The notes: generated by a model from the letters alone, not told the origin. A stretch of DNA of 64,000 nucleotides from Heterocephalus glaber (GCF_000247695.1 NW_004624849.1:3718198-3782197); one strand, 5' to 3'; counted from the stretch's first letter, positions 43,130 through 53,985 are shown. Made by a program: numbers and translations.

Positions 43130-43178
43130 GGGGGCTGGCTGGCTCTAAGGTCTAGTCAGAGCTGCCACCGGGGAAGGA

Positions 43179-43187
43179 GATAAAAGG
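43179..43187 (+). promoter_or_regulatory. TATA-like element
   Basis: gataaaagg in a SINE-free segment. If used, transcription would start at about 43210 on the plus strand. It could also be read as a GATA site. Confidence 0.35.
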
Positions 43188-43209
43188 TTTTCTATCGATC
43201 CCTGTCAGG

Positions 43210-43666
43210 AAAGTCATCGCTGATAAGCTGGCTGGCAGGGCGGCTGGTGGGGGTGCACGAGGCTGTACAGGAGTGTGCTTGCTGGGGTGGGGCTGGGTGC
43301 CCCCAAATCACCGGGGTCAGACTGTGTGGGAAGTCACTACCTGAGCATGGTGGCACTGGACAGGAAGCCACATCAGTCTGCTTCTGCTTTAAGGGGAGTG
43401 GCTGGCTCGGCCTTCTGCCTCAGTCTCCCCTTCTACTCAGTGGGCTGTAACAGTCAGGATGGGGAAGCAGGAGGAGAGGGGAGCTGGCTGGCTGGACAGG
43501 TCCCTGTGGCTAGTGTGCTGGAGGCTGCAGGTGGAATCAGTTTTCTGCACATGGAGGTTCAGCCACAAGCTTGTCTTTTCTCTTCTGGAAAAGTGGCAAG
43601 ATTAGCCAGTCCCACTCAGGGCACCAGCAGCCACAGCTGGGGACAGACTTGTGGCCTTGAGGGGAG
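43210..43666 (+). other. candidate first exon ending at a strong donor
   Basis: It follows the CCAAT box, X-box and TATA-like element and ends at GGGGAG|GTAAGT. An ATG at 43347 with A at -3 and G at +4 is open for 106 codons to the donor (starts MVALDRKPHQSAS). The peptide has no recognised domain, and part of the exon resembles old repeat, so a non-coding RNA is as likely as a protein. Confidence 0.3.
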
Positions 43667-45178
43667 GTAAGTACTCCAGCTGGCTGTCTGCTGGGGCTCT
43701 GAGTCCTGTATGGTCAGGCTGGCACAGATTACTTGCCTCGCCTGTCACTGTCTGTGTCCACCTGTGTCTGTGACTGCATCCTGGCAGATTCCTTCACTCC
43801 ACTGGTATTTGCATTGGGCACTGGGGATAGGGGGGCAAAGGTGACCAAGGCAGACAAAATTCTGTCTTCCTGGAGCCAATGGTCCACTGGGTATATGAGG
43901 TCCAGGAGACACAGTCAGAATAGATAAGCAAATTCACAGACTGTGGATAAGTGATATGTGGTGGGGAAATGCAGAAGGGGGTGGGAGAGGGAAAGCAGCT
44001 GGTTAGTGTGTGTGGAAAGATGATTTTTGAGCAGAGACCCTGGAGTGTTTTGAGGCTGGCCACCACCTCTGGCAGGGCTGTGGAGCAGAGCAGGAGACTG
44101 TCTCTTCTTATCTGGAAGAGACAAGCTGAGGTCTCTTTGAGAAGAGTTACAGGGGCTGGGTCACCTCATTGAAACCAAAGTGTGAGTAGGAGTGAGTGAA
44201 AAGAAAACAAAACCTAAGTGCATATCCGGGATTCATCTAGAACCCTAGAGCTCTGCTGCTCATTATGCATGGGGCTATTTACATCCCAATAAATTAAAGT
44301 GAAACAAAATCTAAGCATTTACTCACACCAGCTACATTTCTAGTCCTGGGTGGCATCTCCGGAGAGTGCGCTGCCCCCAACACGGGTGCTGCACTTCAGA
44401 GTGGGCAGCTGTCCATTTCACAGATGGGCCACACAAGATCAGATAAGGGTGGCTCATCCAGGCCCCTCATAGCAAGGGACTTTCAAGCTCTCAGGCAGTG
44501 GATCCATAGCCAGGGTGGGCACCTTGGACAGGTGGTTCTGGAAGGAAGGTATGTCATCTTGCCAGTTAGAGAGGTGACTTCTCCTAAGGTCCACCTGTCA
44601 AGGAGCGGTGTGGCTCCAGCCCTGCCTTGGGCACCATACTATACCTTTTGTGATACAGGTTCCCCATTCAGAAGATAGAGGTTATAACTGCCTCACAGGG
44701 CTGCTGTGGGATTTCCATGAGCTAATACCCATAGTGTTCTTTGGACACTACCTGTGCACAGTTCTGGCTAACTCAGTCAGCTGAGTTTCAGAAGTGATGG
44801 AATTAAGCATGGAGGAAGGAGTACTGTGCTGCCTCAGAATGACCACAGGATCCTTTCCTAGATTTCCAGCTTGGGGGATGATTTAGACCCTCAGCCTGAT
44901 CTGAGTTTACTTTTGGAAGACATTAAGTTGGAATGATGGAAGCCTAGAGCTATGAGAGCTCTCCCAGCCAGGGCAAGCTGATCTGAGAACAAAATACACT
45001 CAAAATAAGGGGAAGCCTTCCACTTGCAACTCAAAGACTAAGGCAGGGACATCTGGTGCAACTTTTAGCTCCCTGATACTTGATCCTCTCCATAATAATG
45101 CTGATAGCCCTGCTTGAATGCTGCTCCAGATGGGGATCTCACTACCAACCAAGGGAGCTCCACAAGGGCTGGAGCTGA
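43667..45178. other. SINE-free sequence, no gene recognised
   Basis: Part of 43780-44180 resembles L2 ('gaccaaggcagacaaaattc'). No exon is recognised. Confidence 0.4.
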
Positions 45179-45350
45179 TTTTTTTTTTCCTTGCAGTAAT
45201 GGGAATAGAACCCAGGACCTTCCACATGCCAGGCAAGTGCTCTGCTTTTGAGATATATCTCTGGCCCTTTTACAGTTTTGAGAGTTTTCTATGCTTGACT
45301 TGAACTCATGATCCTCTTGCCTCAGCCTCCTGAGTAGCTGGGACTATATC
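45179..45350 (-). mobile_element. B1-ID composite SINE (antisense)
   Basis: A T tract, an antisense ID (agtaatgggaatagaaccca ... gagatatatctctggccc), then antisense B1 (tgacttgaactcatgatcct cttgcctcagcctcctgagt). Confidence 0.72.
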
Positions 45351-45894
45351 AGCCAAGAGCTAATATTTGGTTGTCCCTGTCTGGAAAGGAAGTAACCAGA
45401 GAGATAAGACTACAGGAAGGGAAGATTGCTCCTGAGTGAGCACTCCTGGCTCAGATGCAGGGCAGGGCACTGAAAAGAGGCCCTTTGTGGTCCAGTAGAC
45501 CTGGTTCAAATTTCAGCCCAGCTGACAGCTCACTGTGGGACCGTGAGCAGGCAGGGCCTGCCCCTTGCTGCGCCTTAGTCTCACTGTCTGTTCAGCAGGT
45601 TTTCTGACAGCACTCATTTGGGAAGGACATTGTGAGGATTAAGAGGGGAAAACTGTATGAAATTCTGGGCACACAGGGAACAAAAATGCAGGAGCCATGA
45701 CTGTGAGGATGATGCTACTGGACTTTCCACACACAGCCAGGGGTGGGGAGGGTGGGCTCTGTGCTGGGGGTCTGTGTGGAGGCCCAGGCCACTGCTGCTC
45801 AGTGGCACATCTGCTGCAGCTGTGGTGCACAGCCCGGCTCCATTCTTCCTCTGCCAGCTGAGCTCAGCCTGGGATGTGGGATGTGGAGCTGTCT

Positions 45895-45921
45895 GTTGTT
45901 ATGGTAACACAGGCCCATTGG
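45895..45921 (+). promoter_or_regulatory. X-box-like site beside an inverted CCAAT
   Basis: gttgttatggtaac keeps a perfect RGYAAC half (ggtaac) but has TT for CC in the other half. An inverted CCAAT (attgg) follows 8 bp later at 45917-45921. Confidence 0.35.
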
Positions 45922-45954
45922 AGTCCTGGACCCATCAGTCACCCAGCCCGCAGT

Positions 45955-46260
45955 GAGGGTGTGTCAGCGGATGCGGCTGTGTGTTTGTGGGTGGGTACAG
46001 TACATGGAATCAAGTGTGCTAGGCCATGTCCCTGTGTGTGAACAGGATTTCTGGTTGTGCTGGAGATGTGCTTGTACATGCATGTGAATGGAGCTCCTAC
46101 CTGTGCAAAGCTGGCTGTGACCCTGCTGTGTGCCCACATGTCAGTGCATGTGACATTTGAGTTGTGCATGTACTCTGTGTGTTTGTGGAATGTGTGTGTG
46201 ATGTGCCTCTGTGATGCTGCCCTTAAGGGAGCATGCACAGGAAGAGAGGTGTGCACCCTC
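45955..46260. repeat. degenerate TG-rich tract
   Basis: About 300 bp with repeated tgtgtg, tgcatgtg and gtgtgtttgtg units interrupted by unique bases. An eroded dinucleotide repeat similar to 4.4-4.6 kb. Confidence 0.55.
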
Positions 46261-46279
46261 ATGTCCGTCACTCTGTGTG

Positions 46280-46930
46280 CCACTGCACTTTTCTGAGCCT
46301 CAGTTTCCTTCTTTGTAAACACAGCAAGATGCACTCAGTATTTCATTTAATCCTCTTATCAGTCCAACAGTTATTCACTTGACACATGTTTATTGAAGGC
46401 TGACCATGTGTCAGGCTCCGGAGATGCAGCTGTGAACAGGGTTGCCTCCTTGAATATTTTCACACAAGTAAGTAAATAAAACCCAGGAGACACTGGGTGG
46501 TTCCTGCAAGAATGAATAACACATCTGGATGTAAGGGCTGGGGCTTAGCTTAGTGGCAGAGTGTTTGCCTACCATACCTGGGGTTCCATTCTCCAGCACT
46601 GCACACAAAATAAAAGAAAGAGCACAGATGGGGGTGAATGCTGAGGAGAGGGTGGCCAGAAAGGTGACTTTGAACAGAGGCCTAAAGGAAGAAGAAGGGA
46701 CAGTTATGACAACAACATTGCAAGCAGAGGGAACAGTAAGTGCAAAGCCCCTGAGGCAGGCTGAAGTCTGTGTATCTATGACACAGGCAAAGGCTGTGAG
46801 CTGGTGGGCATGACCACTCCAGTGCACAGATGAGGAGGCAGGTGCACAGGTTTGCGGGTGCCTGAACAACTGGGTGACAGAGCTGGGCCTCACACGCAGG
46901 TTTCTAGCCTTTTCCTTCGCATTTCATGGT
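46280..46930 (+). mobile_element. MIR/L2 region with old ID inserted
   Basis: 46290-46330 is a MIR core (ctgagcctcagtttccttct). 46370-46450 is an L2 3' region ('tgtttattgaaggctgacca tgtgtcaggc'). An old ID lies at 46533-46616, and L2 text resumes ('agcagagggaacagtaagtg caaagcccctgaggcagg'). Confidence 0.6.
46533..46616 (+). mobile_element. old ID-type SINE
   Basis: Sense: 'gggctggggcttagcttagt ggcagagtgtttgcctacca', 'ttccattctccagcactgc' and an aaaataaaag tail, inside the L2. Confidence 0.78.
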
Positions 46931-47039
46931 GAAGGGAGTGGGACAGGGTGAGAAATAAGCACAGAGAGCCCTCCCTGGGGTGAGAGGGAGAAGTCAAGAG
47001 GAGATGGCATTTCACTGGAGAGTGAGCAGGATATAGGGT

Positions 47040-47579
47040 GACGGAAGCAAAGGCCATCCAGGCAGCAACAGCATGAAACTGGCTTCCACTCAGTGATCAC
47101 TGAGCACCAGCTACTGATATCTAGGCTCTGAGCTGGACCCTAGGACACAGGATATACAAGCTAGGGCACTGGCACTGGCTGGTATAGAGACAGGTAAGTG
47201 ACCGGCTATATGTGAGATGCAGTCATATCCAGAGTACTGTTGGAGAGGGATCAATGAGCTGGGAGAGGTTACCATGCAGGGCAAGCTATTTCCAGAAAAA
47301 AAGGACATTTGGGTGGGGGCATTCCTGGTGGCAGGAGAGGCAGATTGTCAGGCCTGCCTGGAGCATCAGCTGAGCAAGCAGTGATAGGAAGGGCAAGGTG
47401 GGAGGAAGGAGGGACCAGGGCTGTCCGGAGGGCTTTGGATGGAGTGTCAGGCTGTGCAAGGCCAGGCCGACTCCTCCCACTGGAAAGACCCACTCAGCTC
47501 AGGGACTGCTGAAGAAGATTCACAGGGCCTGAGAAGCAGGGGTGACAAAGGGATGCTGGTGGCAGGCTTATCTCCTCCT
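47040..47579. other. probable old LINE remnant, no gene recognised
   Basis: 'ggatatacaagctagggcac ... tggtatagagacaggtaagt' has the character of L2 3' DNA. The CAG|GTAAGT at 47194 is therefore not taken as a donor. Confidence 0.35.
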
Positions 47580-48255
47580 CTCTGTACAGGGTGATCTGCT
47601 CTGCTCCAGCCTGTACACTGCACTCAGGAACACAAAACCTAGAACTCTCACAGCATAACCACAAGAAGACAACTCTTCCATCCAAAGGAGCAGAAGGTTT
47701 GAACAGCCACTTCCCCAAAGAAGAGATAGATGGTCACTGAGGCGGGGAAAGATGCTCTGCATCCTCAGCCCTTAGGGAGATGCAAACGAAACCACCACGA
47801 GCCACCTCCTCCCATCCCCTGGTGACTGCTCATGACTATCTGTGTGGGCAGATGGGTAATGCCAAGTACTGGTGACGACATAGGACAGCCGGGCTCTGAG
47901 ACATTACTTGTGAGGATATGAAATGGCACAGGCACTTTGGAAAGGTTTGGCACTTTCTTAGGTGGTAAAAAATACACTTCTCATAAATCCAATCAGTCCA
48001 CTGCTAGGCATTTATCCAAGAAAGATGAAAACACATGTCTATACTTAGGCTCACAGCAGTTTCATTCAAAACTGAAAACAACACAAATGTTCACTGAGTG
48101 ATTAATGGATGAGCAAAACGTGGTATGTCCATGCAATGATGTAAATATAGCCTGGCAATAAAAACAAATGAGGGGCTGGTATTTGCAAAAACATCAGGGA
48201 ATCTCAAATGCGTTATGCAGACTAAAAGATAATCCAAACCCAAAGGCTGCCCTCT

Positions 48256-48452
48256 GATCCAGGCATGGTGGTGCATGCCTATAATCCCAGCATTTTGGGA
48301 GGCTGAGGCAGGAGGATCACAAGTTTGAGCCTAGCCTGGGAAACTTAGTGATTTGGCAATACCCTGTCTCACAATAAAATATAAAAATAAAAAGGGCTGG
48401 GTTTGTAACTCAGAGCAAAGGCCCTGGATTCAATCCCCAATACCACAAAAAA
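48256..48452 (+). mobile_element. B1-ID composite SINE
   Basis: B1 (ccaggcatggtggtgcatgc ... ccctgtctcacaataaaata) followed by ID (gggctgggtttgtaactcag ... caatccccaataccac) and a poly-A tail. Confidence 0.85.
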
Positions 48453-48499
48453 GGGGAGCTTCCTTCTATGATTCCATTTCTGTCAAAATTATAGGGACA

Positions 48500-48778
48500 T
48501 TGCAAGGTATTGATGGCATATGCCTATGATCTCAGTTACTTGGGAGGCCAAGGAGGGAGGATCTCTTGAGCTCAGGAGTTTGAGACCAGTTTGGACAACA
48601 TAGTGAAACTTCAGCAAAAAAAAAAAGAAAAAAAAAAGCCAAGTGTGGTAGCACACGCATGTAATCCCAGCTCTGAGGCAGGAGGATCACTTTTAGTTCA
48701 GGGCCAATCTGGGTAACATAGTGAGCTCAAGGCCAGCCTAAACTACGCAGTGAGACCCTGTCTCAATAGAAAAAAAAA
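48500..48778 (+). mobile_element. two consecutive B1-type SINEs
   Basis: 48500-48637 is an Alu-like copy (gagctcaggagtttgagacc) with an A-rich tail. 48638-48778 is a second B1 with the doubled 'agctcaaggccagcctaaac' block and its own A tail. Confidence 0.82.
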
Positions 48779-48970
48779 CAACTATAGGGACTGGAAACAG
48801 AAGCAGTGGCCAGGGATTGGGAGTAGAAAAAGAATGATTGTGAGAGGGCACAAAGGGACTTTGGGGGCGACAGAGGGGTTCTACATCATGATAGTAGTGG
48901 TGGCTACATGATTGTATGCTCTTGTCAAAACTCATAGAATTGCACACTAAAGATTGGTGAGTTTCTTTTT

Positions 48971-49057
48971 TACTTTGTTTTTTTGTACCGGGGATCGAAC
49001 TCAGGTCCTTTCGCTTGTGCAGCAGGTGGCAAAACCACTAAGCTAAATCCCTAGCCC
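48971..49057 (-). mobile_element. ID SINE
   Basis: An antisense ID (gtaccggggatcgaactcag ... aagctaaatccctagcc) flanked by gagtttcttttt at 48959-48970 and 49058-49069. Confidence 0.92.
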
Positions 49058-49060
49058 GAG

Positions 49061-49179
49061 TTTCTTTTTTTTGAGACAAGGTCTCACTATGTATTCCAGG
49101 CTGGCCTTGAACTCACTGTGGTCCTCCTGCCTCAACCTCCAGAGGCCTGGATCTCAGGCTTGTACCACTATGCCCAGCA
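49061..49179 (-). mobile_element. B1-type SINE
   Basis: Antisense: 'gagacaaggtctcactatgt attccaggctggccttgaac' ... 'cttgtaccactatgcccagc'. It is shorter, lacking the doubled block. Confidence 0.82.
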
Positions 49180-49394
49180 CGGTGAATTTAATTGTATGTA
49201 AATTATATTCAATATCTCTGGCCACAAAGCCACACCACCCCAAAAAGCTTGGAGTGAGTGGTTCTCCTTACGTTTGTAGAGTCCTGTGGAGGGAGCTCTG
49301 GAATCACCCTCAGTTCCAGGTGGGGCCTGTCTTGTCTTTTGGCTGCCACATGCTTTGTCTAGCTCTGCCCCGTGTTTGTCAGTTTCTCCACACT

Positions 49395-49590
49395 CTTATG
49401 GATCCCTTCACAATTGGGACTCTGTCTAAGAAATGCTTTGTTAAGTGAGTTCTTCTGTTGTGAATATCACAGAGTGGACTTACATGAACTAAGACAGCTA
49501 CAGTCAACAGACTGCCTAATCTTACAGGACCACCATCAATTACACAGTATGTTGTTGATGGAAATTCAGTCTCTGGTGCACGGCTGTAAA
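49395..49590 (+). mobile_element. old DNA transposon fragment, same family as 57.0 and 63.8 kb
   Basis: 'gttaagtgagttcttctgtt gtgaatatcacagagtggac ttacatgaac' parallels the copy at 63.83 kb, and 'ttacaggaccaccatcaatt' is its right part. Diverged; the Tc1/mariner class is inferred. Confidence 0.45.
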
Positions 49591-49684
49591 TATTTGTTGG
49601 ACTGGGTTCTCTCCCAAATAGAAGACTCTCATTCTCAATGCTGAGGGACAACCAGGCAAGAATGTCAGGGGGGCTGATGGTGTG

Positions 49685-49689
<5 letters not shown>

Positions 49690-49718
<29 letters not shown>
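49690..49718. repeat. (TG)n microsatellite
   Basis: About 14 uninterrupted TG units. Confidence 0.95.
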
Positions 49719-49719
<1 letters not shown>

Positions 49720-50459
49720 TGGGGTTAGTGTTTTCAGCAGAATATGTGGTCTGAGGAGGGCATGAGTACCCCAGCTCCAGTCTTTGTTGGCACCCACCCA
49801 GGGAGAATGCACCTCTCATGCCCTGAGGAGGCTGCTGTGACTTGCTTTGGCAAATTCAGTGTGAGCAACACAGATGATATCCCTTCCAGAGGCTTTGTCA
49901 TGGTCCAGACAGCAGGGAATCAGGTGAGTTCTTCTCACCCTTGCATCCTGGTCAGAATGCTCTTGTTACCATAGATACCCCCTCAACACTTATAAATCTG
50001 GAGTCTGGAACCTGGAATGCTGCTGCAGGCAGGCATATCTTCCTGGGAAGGCGGAGCCTCTGCCTCGCTTCCTTCTCTTGGTTATGCATGTCAGTGCACC
50101 TCATGGCCAGAGCCAAGTTCACATTCAGAACCTAGCTGCAAGAGAGTCTGCAAAGGACTGTGGTTTCAGCTTACCAGCCTCACTGTTCAGGCAGGTTAAC
50201 ACAGTGGAGGGTGAGAAAGGGGTCACCATGTAGAATGAGAAGAGGCAGAGACTGAGGCTGGGGGAAACCAGTGGGAGAGGCAAGGAGGCACAGGTAGAAG
50301 GTTGAAAGAGAGTGCTGAGGGGAAAAGGCAGGGGCCAAGGCTAGGGGTGGGGCAAGGGACAGAGGGGAAGGATTGGAGTCTGATCCTGGCTACAGTGGGT
50401 GGAACAATATCTCTTCAAATTCGTGTCCATCCAAACCCTCAGAATGTAACTGTCAACCT
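49719..50459. other. unique sequence, no gene recognised
   Basis: The open frame at 49744-49974 has no recognised domain. No SINE is seen. Confidence 0.4.
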
Positions 50460-50790
50460 CTTTTACATTGTTGTAATAGAATTTCGCAGCCTGGATGACT
50501 ATAAAGAAAAGAAATTCATCTCCCACAGTTCTGGGAAGTCCAAGAGCATGATGCTGAGACCAGGCAAGAGCCACTGTGCTGTGTCAGCACATGGTGCAGA
50601 GTTTCACATGCAGAGATGTGTAGCTCAGGTCTCTCTTCTTATAAAGCCACAAGTCAGTCCTGTTACAGAGGTCCAATCCTGATAATCCCATCCAACCCTA
50701 GGCCCCACCTCCAAATACCATCAACATATGAATTTGGGGGTTAGGTCTCCAACACACGAACTTTGGGAGACACATGCAAATCACAGCAAT
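50460..50790 (+). mobile_element. ancient interspersed repeat, class not assigned
   Basis: 'cagttctgggaagtccaaga' and, downstream, 'ggccccacctccaaatacca' with 'tgaatttgggggttaggtct'. The same family as the copies at 41.8, 59.9 and 63.4 kb. Confidence 0.6.
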
Positions 50791-50982
50791 GACCTTATTT
50801 GAAATGGGTTTTTGTAGATGTATTACTTAAGGACCTCAAGGTGCCCTTCTAAGAATACTGGGAAACACAGAGACCGCTTCCTATGTGCGAACAGATGCAG
50901 AGATGGGTATGGTATGTCACGAGCCAAGGAGCCACTAGAAGCTGGGAGAGACAAGAAAGGATTCTCCCCTGATCCTCTAGAG

Positions 50983-51351
50983 CAGTGATGGCGAACTTTT
51001 TAGAGTCGAGTACCCAAACTACAACCCCACACCCACTTATTTATCACAAGTGCCAACATTGCAATTAAACCTGAATACTGAGGTTTTAGTTTAGAAAAGA
51101 CAACTCATACATTAACATCTTTTGTCTTAAAAGAAAAACACAATAAGAGAGCTTTCAATGATACAAACAACTTTTTATTGAAAGGTAAAAGTTTGTGCAT
51201 TTGGCATGGTTTTGCACAATTAATGTGATCTTTGTTGTTGTATGCATGCTGATAATTTGTCACACCTTGGCTAGGGCGACTTGGCTCACATCTGATGGAG
51301 GGGGCTCTGTGTGCCTGCTGTGGCACACGTGCCATAGATTTGCCACCACTG
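50983..51351 (+). mobile_element. hAT-type DNA transposon, copy C (longest)
   Basis: Termini CAGTGATGGCGAACTTTTTA and CATAGATTTGCCACCACTG are imperfect inverted repeats. The flanking octamers ctctagag and ttctagga are a decayed 8-bp duplication. The 369-bp interior includes 'aattaaacctgaatactgag', shared with copy A, and about 170 bp absent from A and B. No transposase frame. Confidence 0.86.
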
Positions 51352-51359
51352 TTCTAGGA

Positions 51360-51907
51360 AAGTGTGGTCTTGCAGACACTTTGATTTTAGACTTCCAACC
51401 TCCAGAATTGGAAGAGCACAAATTTCCATCACAAGCCACCAATTCATGTTACTGTGTTACAGCAGCCACAAGGAACTGACACAGTGGACCCATCACATGG
51501 TCACTTTCTCATCCAAGAGGATGGGAGAACAGGAGGTGACACAGGTCCAGGAAGGCCTGGGAGAGGAAGGGAGGTATGGTGGGCACCCAGGGGAGTTTGC
51601 ATGGCTCATCAGAGCCCTGATGGAGCCACAGGTGTACTTGGGGTTGAGTGGGGCTCGTCATCTTGCTGGTGGTGGAGGGCAGCTGGGGGAGCCCTCCTGC
51701 CTTGGCTCTGCTCTGGGAGTCCATCTTTCCCTGCAACTCGTGGGCAGATGGGCAGGGCCTCCTAATCTGAGGCTGGGGGTGGGGTGAACATGTGGGGTTA
51801 CCCCTGGGATGTGCCTAAGAGGTTAGCCTGGGCTGGGATCCACTCAACCACTTTTCCCAACTTGTATGACCTTGGACACCTCACAGCCCCTCTCAGCCTT
51901 CCAAGCA
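51360..51907. other. unique sequence, no gene recognised
   Basis: Overlapping frames (51362-51787, 51454-51765) with no recognised domain. Confidence 0.4.
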
Positions 51908-52642
51908 GAGGTAAAAGTCTTGAAGATATAGGCATTAGGCAGGGACTTTCTGAACAAAACCCCCATTGTACAAGAAATAGCATCAAGAATCAACAATTAG
52001 GATCATATCAAATTTAAAAGATTCTACACAACAAAGGAAACAACCAAGAGAGTGAAGAGACAACCTACAGAATGGGAAAAATTGTTGCCAGCTATTCCTC
52101 AGAGAATAATTATTTAGAATATTCCAAGAACTCAAAAAAAATTAGACCCTCCAAAATAAAAGACCCAACAAGAAGTGGGCAGCAAAAATGAATAGACACT
52201 TCTCAGAAGAAGTACAAATGGCCACTAAATACATGACAAAATGTTCAACATCTCTGGCCATTAGAAAAATGCAAATTAAAACAACATTGAGATTCTGTCT
52301 TACTCCAGAAAGAAAAGCTAAGAAATCAAATAATAGTAAATGCTGGCAGGGCTGCAGTGGTGGTGGGGAGGAACTCTTCTATTTTATTGATGGGAATATA
52401 AACTAGTATAGTAACTATGGAAATCAGTATGGAGATTCCACAAAAAAGTAAAAGTAGACATTCCATCATTCCATTTGACCCAGCTATTCCCTTTCTAGGT
52501 ATTTTCCCAAAAGAGTTAAAGGTATCATGTTACAGTGATACATACATACCTATGTTCATAGAATCACAGTTCAGAATAGCTAAATCTTGGAAGCAGCCTA
52601 TATGTCTATCAGCAGATTAATGGATAAAGCAAAATGTGGTAT

Positions 52643-52726
52643 CAGCTGGGGATTTAGCTCAGTGGTGATGCTGCCTGCCTCACAAGCACAAGGTCCCGAG
52701 TTCAATCCCTGATACCAAAAAAAAAG
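52643..52726 (+). mobile_element. ID SINE inside L1
   Basis: A sense ID (agctggggatttagctcagt ... gagttcaatccctgatacc) with an A tail, flanked by aaaatgtggtat at 52631-52642 and 52727-52738. Confidence 0.94.
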
Positions 52727-53021
52727 AAAATGTGGTATTTACATACAATGGAGTACTACTCTGCCATAAAAAAGATAAACTTTTTAAAAAAAGGATAAAC
52801 TTGAGTCATTTGTTGGGAAATGAATGCACCTTGAGACATAATGTTAATGAAATAAATCAGACATGTGAGCTTAAATATTACATTGTTTCTCTTACATGAG
52901 AAACCCAAAATATAAATAAAGAGCAAGATGAAAGACAGGTAATAGAAAATAGGGAGACATCTTTTTTTCGGTACTGGGGATCAGGAGGCAGATCTTTTAC
53001 AAAAGGGAAGGAGAGCAAGAG

Positions 53022-53053
53022 AGGGAGGGAGGAGGGAGGGAAGGGAGGGGAGG
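53022..53053 (+). repeat. polypurine G-rich tract of the L1 3' UTR
   Basis: gagggagggaggagggaggg followed by aagggagggg: more than four GGG tracts with 1-2-nt loops, capable of forming a quadruplex on the sense strand. L1 3' UTRs commonly carry such tracts. Confidence 0.7.
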
Positions 53054-53439
53054 CGGATGAAAAAAGAATTATGATGTGTTAGGTACATGTACTGTACCAA
53101 CATTCCCACAGGAATGTAATCATTAGGTACTGTGAACATATATTAATAAAATAAGAATTGAAAAAGAAAGAAAACTTGAGGAGTGGCAAAGCCCAGGGAT
53201 GTGGCCACTGTCCTTCCAAATAGCATAGTGGAATTTAGGGGAAATAGGAATTCATCCAGGGTTTTGCCTTCCAAGGCCTGGGAATCTTGTAAGAGAATAA
53301 AACTTTTCCTCCTTCAGTACCAATTGATAGTTAAGTCATTGACCATCTGATACAGGTATCAGCAAGCTATAACCCCAAAACAAAACCTATGCTGCTGTCT
53401 GTTTTTGTGAATAAAATTTCATTGGCACATGGCCACACA

Positions 53440-53630
53440 TTCATCTGTGTATAGCTGCCCATCAGTACCCTCAGGGAATTGGTTTCAGGACCATCTGGAC
53501 ACCAAAATCTGAGGATCCTCAAATCCCATAAATGGTGCAGTATTTGCATATAACCTATGTACTTCCTCCTGTATATTTAAAATCATCTATAGGTTACTTT
53601 CAATGCGTAATACAACTGCTATATATTTTA
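53440..53630 (+). mobile_element. DNA transposon remnant, Tigger-like
   Basis: 'aattggtttcaggaccatct ggacaccaaaatctgaggat cctcaaatccc' and 'gtatttgcatataacctatg' match a widespread mammalian Tc1/mariner-type repeat. Confidence 0.6.
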
Positions 53631-53653
53631 TTCTCGTGGATTTGTTTTACCAG

Positions 53654-53861
53654 ATTTTGTTTGGTTTTGGTGCTGGGATGACGAACCTGGGGTCTCATGA
53701 CTGCTAGGCAAGGGCTCGACCACTGAGCTACATCCCAGCCCTTTTTTTTTTTTGTTTTGAGACAGTGTCTTGCTAAGTTGTCCAGGCTGGCCTTGAACTC
53801 ATGATCCTCCTGCCTCAGCACCCCCAATAGTTGGAATTACAGGTATGTACCACTGCATTGA
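53654..53861 (-). mobile_element. B1-ID composite SINE (antisense)
   Basis: Antisense ID (ttttggtgctgggatgacga ... gagctacatcccagccc) then antisense B1 (gagacagtgtcttgctaagt ... gtatgtaccactgcattgac). Confidence 0.82.
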
Positions 53862-53867
53862 CTTAAA

Positions 53868-53953
53868 TTTTTTTTTTTTGGTACTGGGGAATCAAACTTG
53901 GATCCTTGTACTTGCAAGGCAGGCACAGTGTCACTGAGCTAAATCCTTGGCCA
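53868..53953 (-). mobile_element. ID SINE
   Basis: Antisense: 'ggtactggggaatcaaactt ... gagctaaatccttggcc'. An A run and a T run followed by gatacc (53954-53985) may be a stub of yet another ID. Confidence 0.88.
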
Positions 53954-53985
53954 AAAAAAAAATTTTTTTTTTGATACCAAGTTGG

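Larger units (their letters stand above)
47580..49215 (+). mobile_element. old L1M-type 3' half broken up by five SINEs
   Basis: Recognisable in order: ORF2-like 'gaacagccacttccccaaag' and 'agatgcaaacgaaaccacca', then 'tggtatgtccatgcaatgat', 'ttctatgattccatttctgt', 'aaactcatagaattgcacac' and 'ttgtatgtaaattatattca'. All frames are disrupted. Inserts lie at 48256, 48500, 48638, 48971 and 49061. Confidence 0.75.
51908..53155 (+). mobile_element. L1 3' end, 5'-truncated, pseudogenic ORF2
   Basis: The ORF2 C-terminal region is recognisable in pieces (CSTSLAIRKMQIKTT; IPFDPAIPFLGIFPKE) but has stops and frameshifts. It is followed by 'tggagtactactctgccata' and a polypurine 3' UTR. An ID interrupts it at 52643-52726, and a truncated ID stub lies at 52964-52992. 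Confidence 0.92.

Noticed and set aside
47161..47200. CAG|GTAAGT as a splice donor
   Set aside because: It lies in text that looks like an L2 3' region, with no open frame or acceptor around it.
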